Positions 57,865 to 64,000 of a stretch of DNA of 64,000 nucleotides are shown here, piece by piece. The position numbers and the translations under genes are program-made. The notes under the pieces are model-generated. The model made no database searches, had not been told where the DNA came from, and saw only the letters and a program-made list of their open reading frames with translations. The stretch lies in contig NC_088795.1 of NCBI RefSeq assembly GCF_011386835.1, positions 104,406,434 to 104,470,433 on the forward strand, read 5' to 3'. Each line of letters begins with the position of its first letter. Position 1 is the first letter of the stretch. This DNA is from Chrysemys picta bellii (taxonomy: Eukaryota > Chordata > Testudines > Emydidae).

Positions 57865-58832
57865 TGTCAAGGTTGGATCCCCACTTTGAACTTTAGGGTA
57901 CAAATGTAGGGGCCTGCATGAAAACTTCTAAGCTTAACTACCAGCTTAGCTCTGGTTCCGCTGCCACCATTTCAATTTTTCCCTTTCTGAGAAGCCTTGA
58001 AAAACCTTCACCAATTCCCTGGTGAATACAGATCCAAACCCCTTGGATTTTAAAACAAGGAGAAATTAACCATTCCCCTCCTTCCTCCCACCAACTCCTG
58101 GTGAACACAGATCCAATCCCCCTGGATCTAAAACAAGGAGAAATTAACCATTCCCCTCCTTCCTCCCACCAACTCCTGGTGAACACAGATCCAATCCCCT
58201 TGGATCTAAAACAAGGAGAAATTAACCATTCCCCTCCTTCCTCCCACCAACTCCTGGTGAATACAGATCCAAACCCCTTGGATCTTAAAACAAGGAAAAA
58301 TCAATCAGGTTCTTAAAAAGAAGGTTTTTAATTAAAGAAAAAGGTAAAAATCATCTCTGTAAAATCAGTATGGAAATTAACCTTACAGGGTAATCAAACT
58401 TAAAGAGCTCAGAGGACTCCCCTCTAGTCTTAGGTTCAAAGTACAGCAAACAAAGATAAACACTCTAGTAAAAGGTACATTTACAAGTTGAGAAAACAAA
58501 GGAAAACTAACACGCCTTGCCTGGCTATTTACTTACAAGTTTGAAATAGGAGAGACTTGTTTAGCAAGATGTGGAGAACCTGGATTGATGTCTGGTCCCT
58601 CTCAGTCCCGAGAACGAACACACTCCCAAACAAAGAACACAAACAAAAGCCTTCCCCCCCCAAGATTTGAAAGTATCTTGTCCCCTTATTGGTCCTTTAG
58701 GTCAGATGCCAGCCAGGTTACCTGAGCTTCTTAACCCTTTACAGGGAAAAGGATTTTGGAGTCTCTGGCCAGGAGGGATTTTATAGTACTATACACAGGA
58801 CAGCTGTTACCCTTCCCTTTATAGTTATGACA
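57865..58832 (-). mobile_element. Solo LTR with 5-bp target duplication (long form)
   Basis: On the minus strand it begins TGTCATAACTATAAAGGG (58832 down) and ends CAACCTTGACA (57865), flanked by perfect GAAAC repeats (57860-57864, 58833-58837). A minus-strand TATAAAA is at 58785-58779. It belongs to the same family as 48748-49252, in opposite orientation, but is 968 bp long because it keeps about 290 bases missing there and has four instead of two 78-bp repeats. The open frames across the repeats encode only the repeat. Confidence 0.9.
58022..58305. repeat. 78-79 bp minisatellite in the LTR
   Basis: Units begin GTGAATACAGATCC or GTGAACACAGATCC at 58022, 58101, 58179 and 58257 (spacing 79, 78 and 78); the last is partial. 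Each contains AACAAGGAGAAATTAACC and CCTCCTTCCTCCCACCAACT. Confidence 0.9.
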
Positions 58833-58837
58833 GAAAC

Positions 58838-59253
58838 CTATTAGGATACTGACCCCATTGTCATTTATTTGACAATATTATCATATATGATCATTCATTG
58901 ATTGAACAAATGTTTTCTTTGTGTTTTTCTTTGTGAATATATCTGCATATATAGTCTTTAACAATCTGTGCTTCTCATCAGACATACAGTAGTACACATG
59001 AGTAACTTGAGAACAAGTGTTTGCAGGATTGGGGCCCAGTCAAGTAAAATGATCAATAAATCAGAATATCTGGACTAAATATTAAAAAAATGGAATTACT
59101 CAGGGCACTTCCATATGAAAAGGATATAAATTACATATTGTGTAGGGTCCCTTAATGTTACTGTAGACTAGGAGCAAAATTGTAGACTGCTTTCTATCAG
59201 AACTATCAAAGTTTGTAAGTTTTTAAAAAAGTTTTATTAGTTTGTAATAAAAT
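58838..59253. other. No recognised feature
   Basis: AT-rich DNA between the LTR and the hAT transposon end. Confidence 0.4.
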
Positions 59254-59482
59254 TAGGGCTGTCAAGCGATTACAAAAATTAGTTGTGATTAATTGCGCGA
59301 TTAAAAAAATAATTGTGATTAATTGCACTGTTAAACAATAATATAATACCATTTACTTAAATATTTTTGGATTTTCAAACATTTATTTCAATTACAATAC
59401 AGAATACAAAGCGTACAGTACTCACTTTATATTTATTTTTTATTACAAATATTTGTACTGTAAAAAACAAAAGAAATCGTAT

Positions 59483-59624
59483 CAGAGGGGTAGCCGTGTT
59501 AGTCTGGATCTGTAAAAAGCGACAGAGTCCTGTGGCACCTTATAGACTAACAGATGTATTGTAGCATAAGCTTTCGTGGGTGAATACCCACTTCATCAGA
59601 GGCATGAATACCAACTTCATCAGA
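59483..59624 (+). mobile_element. Penelope-like terminal element inserted in the hAT
   Basis: The insert begins CAGAGGGGTAGCCGTGTTAG and ends ACTTCATCAGA, between 5-bp direct repeats CGTAT (59478-59482, 59625-59629). The words GTTAGTCTGGATCTG, GGCACCTTATAGACTAACAG and GCATAAGCTTTCGTGGG are shared with other copies. The last 25 bases are a partial tandem copy (GAATACCCACTTCATCAGA, then GAATACCAACTTCATCAGA). Removal of the insert restores the hAT sequence. Confidence 0.75.
59562..59599 (-). ncRNA. Hammerhead ribozyme core
   Basis: On the minus strand the order is CUGAUGA (59599-59593), one extra A, stem II GUGGGU (59591-59586) pairing with ACCCAC (59581-59576) around a 4-base loop, GAAA (59575-59572), and short stem III GC-UUAU-GC (59571-59564) with A59572 pairing U59563. 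The cleavage-site nucleotide would be A59562. These are the invariant boxes of the hammerhead in the right order. Hammerheads with very short stem III are known in the terminal repeats of Penelope-like retroelements. Stem I pairing is not evident next to the core, and the extra A before stem II is unusual, so activity is uncertain. Confidence 0.55.
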
Positions 59625-59687
59625 CGTATATTTCAATTCACCTAATACATGTACTGTAGTGCTATCTCTTTATAATGAAAATTGAAC

Positions 59688-59900
59688 TTACAAATGTAGA
59701 ATTATGTACAAAAAATAACTGCATTCAAAAATAAAACAATGTAAAGCTTTAGAACCTACAAGTCCACTCAGTCCTACTTCAGCCAATTCCTCATACAAAC
59801 ACATTTGGTTACAATTTGCAGGAGATAATGCTGCCCATGTATTGTTTACGTCACCTGAAAGTGAGAACAGCTGTTCGCATGGCACTGCTGTAGCTGGCAT
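59688..59900 (-). pseudogene. hAT transposase C-terminal dimerisation domain relic
   Basis: The frame begins MPATAVPCEQLFSLSGDVNN followed by AALSPANCNQM and a leucine-rich end. P-A-T-x-x-P-x-E-x-x-FS-x-x-G and L-x-P-x-x-x-x-x-L are the conserved core of the hAT dimerisation domain, which holds transposase subunits together. A small deletion after GDVNN has removed the usual basic residues, and the region upstream is missing. Confidence 0.75.
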
Positions 59901-59907
59901 CGCAAGA

Positions 59908-59967
59908 TATTTATATTTATATTTATATTTATATTTATATTTATATTTATATTTATATTTATATTTA
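59908..59967. repeat. (TTATAT)n repeat
   Basis: About ten hexamer units directly at the broken end of the hAT transposon. Confidence 0.9.
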
Positions 59968-62245
59968 AGCTAACCTAAATCCCCATGTAGACAACACTAG
60001 GTCAACAGAATAATTTTTTTTTCGACCTAGCTACCATCTCTCAGGGATGTGGATTACCTATGGTGATGGGAGAACAGTCTGTGTAAGTAATGTATACACT
60101 GAAGCACTACAGAGATTCAGCAGTGTGCCACTCTAATGTCTTAAGTGTAGATGAGCCCATAGCTACTGCCATTATTTCTTGTTCTAAGAATGAGGAAATA
60201 TTTCAATATATACAATGTGGTAACTTAGTAAACACTGTAATCCCCCCCCCCCCCTTTTTTTTTGGTTGTTTTCCTTATTTTCCAGATTCGCTGTCACACT
60301 GAATTTTTAACATATTCCATAAATACAGATGTTTCCTTTTCATCTCTCTCCAGGACAATTTGAAATAGCAAGCCATGTGCAAGCACTAATAGTTCTTGCA
60401 AACGGTGATTCTTCATCAGGAAAATGTCAGAGACCATTTGGGTACAGGATGTTGGAGGGTATGTAGAAACCCATATCTATTCTTTGTCTGATACAGAATA
60501 CTGAAGCCCCACTAGTGGCAATGCTCTGTCTTCATAGATTAATAATAATATCTTGTTTAACAATCATTCCAACTCAGTCATGTTTTATTTCCTCCCTGGA
60601 GGACCAATTGCTTATCTCATCAAAAGGAGGATGATTCCCTCTCTCTGTCAGTTGATATGATCATTATCTGGACACACTACATCAGCAGACTGAGCTGAGC
60701 TTCTAGCCTTGCTGGTGGTAAAAGGATTCAAAATTCATGTTTATCATATGCAGAAGATTAATGCACTAGCTAGCTTCAAGCACCACATTAGCACTAAAGT
60801 CCATTAATTCTAATTATGTTTTGCATATAGAGAATATTAAAATGTTTAAATTAATAAAGGAGAATGGCCAGCCTCTTGGCACAGCTACTGCATATTAATG
60901 CAGTTTACTGTGCAGGAGGTGATCTCTGTGTGTAAAGAGCATTCCTCAGGCCAGTGGAGATTGAGCACATAAAGCAGTTTAGGGGACATGTGCCAACCAC
61001 AGTCAACTCACAGCATCTCTCTTCATTAATCCATGGAGTACCTTTTGTGCCTGCTTCACAGGAGGTCAAGCTCATTAGCTTGCAAAGAAAAAGGTGGAGT
61101 GTTGGGGAGTCAGCTCATTTGTGCACATCCTCTGCCTTGGTGTGCAAGGAGAGAGTGCAAAAAAAACTAATAAGGACTAATTGTGTCAATCACAACTGTG
61201 AGCAATAGCCTTCTCCAAAGACACAGGGAAGGGCCAAGGCCAGGGTCTAATTCCTTTGTAGTAATCTTCATCTGAGTTGTAGCAGGATCTACAGTTGTAG
61301 CAGGAAGGTCCGGTGATCAGCAGGGCTAGTGGTCGGCTCATAGCCTTATAGGTTCTGCCAATCTAGTTTTTCCTGAGGGAGTCCAAGCTGCAGCCTCAGT
61401 TGCCCCATCATGTTCCAATTGCTCCCGCAGAGCTCATCACTACAAAGAGTAGGGGGACCCAGGCCAACCCACTCCACCAGCTCCCAACCCTAGGCCCTTG
61501 GGCATTTTTCAAAGAGTCCATCCATGTTACTGAGCTATGTCAAATTCTGTTATCCCCTGGGTCACTTCCTACCAGCCTAGAGCTCCCCAGAATGGGACAT
61601 GGTCACAGGCTTTTTAGACTCTCCAATTCAGACTCTCCAATTCAGTTAGTCAATATCTCTCAGGGTTTCAATTCCCAAGGTGAGGGGTACCAAATTCTTG
61701 CAGCTAAAGCAGTCTTTACAAAGCTGTTGCCACCCCCTGCACATCACCTCACATCACCCTTGCTTCCTGGAGCCACATGGAGATCTTTCCCCTTTCTCCT
61801 GGGCTACCAGTCTGCTTTTTTAAACTGTTCCTCTATTGGGAACATGTGTTGCACCTACTGAGGTGCAGGGCCTCTGTAGCCCAGTATTGTTCTACTCCCC
61901 ACTCTGGTTCAGTGTGGGGTCAGTTGACTCATTCCATAAGCCCTATTCACAATGCTAAAATATAACTCTTTTAGTTTCTTTCCCCTGGTCCTGGTTTTGT
62001 CCAAGTTATCCTATGATAATTGATTAATTTGGTGGAGAAAGCATGCAAAATTTCCCCCCATCAGCACAATTCCCTTGCTGCTAAATCCACTGGTTCAGCT
62101 TCCATCCCCCTTGTCTATAACAATCCCCTACTCTTTGTTTAGAGGTGTTTCACTTTAAAAAATTAACTGTTCAGATCTTTTTATTGTTGTTGATGAAGCT
62201 AACAAAGCTTCATTTCAAGTCAGTAGAGTTTATGGGATTGCCAGC
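59968..62245. other. No recognised gene; possible small MITE remnant at 59975-60160
   Basis: The segment from CCCCATGTAGACAACACTAG to CTTAAGTGTAGATGAGCCCA has ends resembling a MITE (CTACA/TGTAG), but no target duplication was found. The rest, including a 153-codon ORF at 61400-61861, shows no domain or splice context. C and T runs lie at 60242-60263. Confidence 0.4.
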
Positions 62246-62551
62246 CAGGGCCGGCTCTGGCTTTTTTGCCACCTCAGGCAAAAAAGCCTCCTGCCGCCCT
62301 CCCATCCCCTGGCGGGGAGCACGGCAGGGGAGGTCGCCAAGCCCGGCCATGGCCCCACTCTCCCTGACCAGCCAGAGCGCCAGGAGGAGGGCGGCGAACC
62401 CGGCCCTGGCCTCACTCTTCCCGGCGGCCGGAGTGCCGGGGGGAGGGCGGCGAGCCCGGCCGCAGTTCCGCTGTCCCCGGGTGAGCGCCGCCCCCCTCCA
62501 GGTGCCGCCCCAAGCACATGCTTGGAGGGCTGGTGCCTGGAGCCGGCCCTG
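62246..62551. mobile_element. GC-rich hAT-type MITE, second copy
   Basis: Termini CAGGGCCGGCTCTGG (62246) and GGAGCCGGCCCTG (ending 62551) are flanked by identical octamers TTGCCAGC (62238-62245, 62552-62559). It is the same family as 47297-47726 but inverted: its right end GGTGCCGCCCCAAGCACATG is the reverse complement of the left part there. It has about two of the 55-bp internal units instead of five. Non-coding. Confidence 0.9.
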
Positions 62552-62559
62552 TTGCCAGC

Positions 62560-64000
62560 AACAATAAGGAAAGAGCAAGATCAAACTAATGAATTTGTCA
62601 CTGGGAGTTATCATTTTGGATGTTCAACCTTGAAATCTTGGTTGAATACCGTAATATTTGGTAATGAGTAAGTGGATACCATGAGATGCCTTCCAAAACT
62701 GCTTTAAAATAAAGAGAGGCTTGGGCCTAATAAATGTTAAATGAAAACTGCAGCAAGTGGTATTCAAGATAGACAAGGAATTACTAAAAAAAATGGTAAA
62801 ACCCTGCCAGCCATGCTTTGTGAAAAGATACACATCCAGCTCCCACTGTCAATGGGCTATACATATATGATGGTAGAGCTTAGCCCTTTATGTTTAACTT
62901 GGAATACAAATAGGCCTGGTGGTCTAATAGACAGTGGTCTTGCAGTAGAGCTCTATAACAGTCAATCTAAATAGGTTACATAGTTTAGAATGTTTTGAAA
63001 ATGTTCAGATGTCAGTCAGAAACATTATGGATTTATCAAAACTTTTTGAGTCCACTCAACACTACATAGTTTGTGGTACAAAAGTTTGTGGATACGTTGC
63101 AAGCAGTCTTGTGACAGTGACAAGTTAACTATATCTTATTCTTCCATTGCAACTATTTTTTAAACCCAATAGTGTCCTTTTTCAGCTCAGGCACATCTGT
63201 CTAAAGACTATATTTTTCCTGTTGTATAATAGGCATTCAAGATATTTAACTGGTCTCCAAAACCCACTACATGTTCTTCCTTGCTAGTCAAACCCAAGTC
63301 TCCTTAAAGAATAGTGTTTCACCCTAGAAACCACTTCACCTGGGTCCTGCTCATGCAAATAAATAATGTTCATATTCAGTGTTCCATAAGGATGGTATTT
63401 TTGGGGAAAAATGCATTAGAAGTCTTCTGTTTCTCCATCAATGTGAGCTTGGAAGATTTACAGTTACCCTGGGTGCTCTCTGTCACATAGATACTTGCCT
63501 GGTTTGTGCTGAAACAGCAAGCTGTGCTTGATGAGGGAAGGACCTGTGCAACATATCCAAGTGATTTACTTTTGTATTGAACTTTATTATACTATCTTTG
63601 TCACAAACACAACACTTTGTCCTGTGAGCAAATGGCTTCACTCTCATTTTGCTATGGAAGTTATATACTTTCTTGTATTCTAAAAGCAGTTTTGTCAGTT
63701 AAAGAATTCAAAATGAATTCTTCCTTCTCTCCCCCTAGCTTTCCCAGCTGCTTACCAATCTCCCATTGCTACTCCTCCATGTACTGTTTATGCTGGACTG
63801 CAGGCAATCCTGGACAAATGGAAGGACATGCCAAATGTCCAGTTTAGCAATGTAGTTCTACGGTATTGAAGATGACTAAATATGGAAAATGTGCAACAGG
63901 AACTACTGCAGGGGACTAGAGCCTCTGTGACAGCAGTAAACTCAATAATAATATTAAATGAGTGTATTTCTTGTATGAGTTTAATACAACTGGGAATTTG
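62560..64000. other. No recognised feature to the window end
   Basis: AT-rich DNA with short ORFs only. No repeat boundary or RNA gene supported. Confidence 0.45.

Larger units (their letters stand above)
59254..59907 (-). mobile_element. hAT transposon end with transposase C terminus
   Basis: The left terminus TAGGGCTGTCAAGCGATTAC (59254) is a slightly changed CAGGG-type hAT end, followed by words GTGATTAATTGC repeated in tandem (59285-59296, 59317-59328). Further in, the minus strand encodes the transposase C terminus (next entry). The element is cut at about 59907 by a hexanucleotide repeat, and it contains a Penelope-like insertion at 59483-59624. Confidence 0.7.

Noticed and set aside
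57938..58316. Repeated peptide ORFs (SRGIGSVFTRSWWEEGGEWL type and its plus-strand counterpart)
   Set aside because: They translate the 78-bp minisatellite of a solo LTR. Copy number differs in the sister LTR and there is no gene context.
61400..61861. 153-codon plus-strand ORF
   Set aside because: No recognisable domain, no splice sites or conservation evidence, and irregular composition. Treated as chance.
1..64000. CRISPR array, prokaryotic operon or phage
   Set aside because: The tandem repeats found are minisatellites or microsatellites without spacers, and gene structure and repeats are those of a vertebrate nuclear genome.

Overview
The window looks like a piece of a turtle (probably cryptodiran) nuclear genome with no recognisable host gene. 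The evidence is a tRNA-headed SINE whose 3' tail matches the CR1 tail in the same window (26251-26436 and 21517-21603), several CR1 3' ends, solo LTRs, hAT and Harbinger elements, ancient MIR copies, and long AT-rich stretches without coding signal. I see no exon chain, CpG-island promoter, tRNA, rRNA or CRISPR array. Species and chromosome cannot be read from the sequence.

Layout. 1-667: end of a Harbinger element whose Myb/SANT-like ORF runs off the left edge. 3739-4622: solo LTR with 5-bp target duplications. 4928-9875: two pieces of a Tx1/L1-like LINE in the order ORF2 3' end, then 5'UTR and ORF1, followed by a hAT right end. 14394-16511: a Penelope-like fragment, then a transposase-like gene of about 565 codons broken by one frameshift, with a cluster of inverted decamers in front. 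17845-19480: a MIR split by a TIR element that itself carries a palindromic insert. 22550-23642: a 1.1-kb head-to-head palindrome of Penelope-like elements. 23906-31900: CR1, SINE and MITE copies in otherwise blank DNA. 32154-34533: two LTRs. 36222-37021: two hAT MITEs with perfect 8-bp duplications. 45327-45754: a fold-back Penelope-like element. 47297-47726 and 62246-62551: two copies of one GC-rich hAT MITE. 48748-49252 and 57865-58832: two LTRs of one family differing in a 78-bp tandem repeat. 49690-50238 and 56560-57450: relics of two different LINE reverse transcriptases. 59254-59907: a hAT transposon end with a Penelope-like insert that keeps a hammerhead-ribozyme core.

How it works together: this is a transposon graveyard, not an operon or pathway. 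The informative parts are element boundaries, many of which can be fixed to the base by target-site duplications, nesting order, and a few less decayed elements: the transposase-like gene at 14818, the Harbinger ORF at 1-277 and the hammerhead core at 59562. Family names rest on motif recognition without a database search, so clade-level names are inferences.
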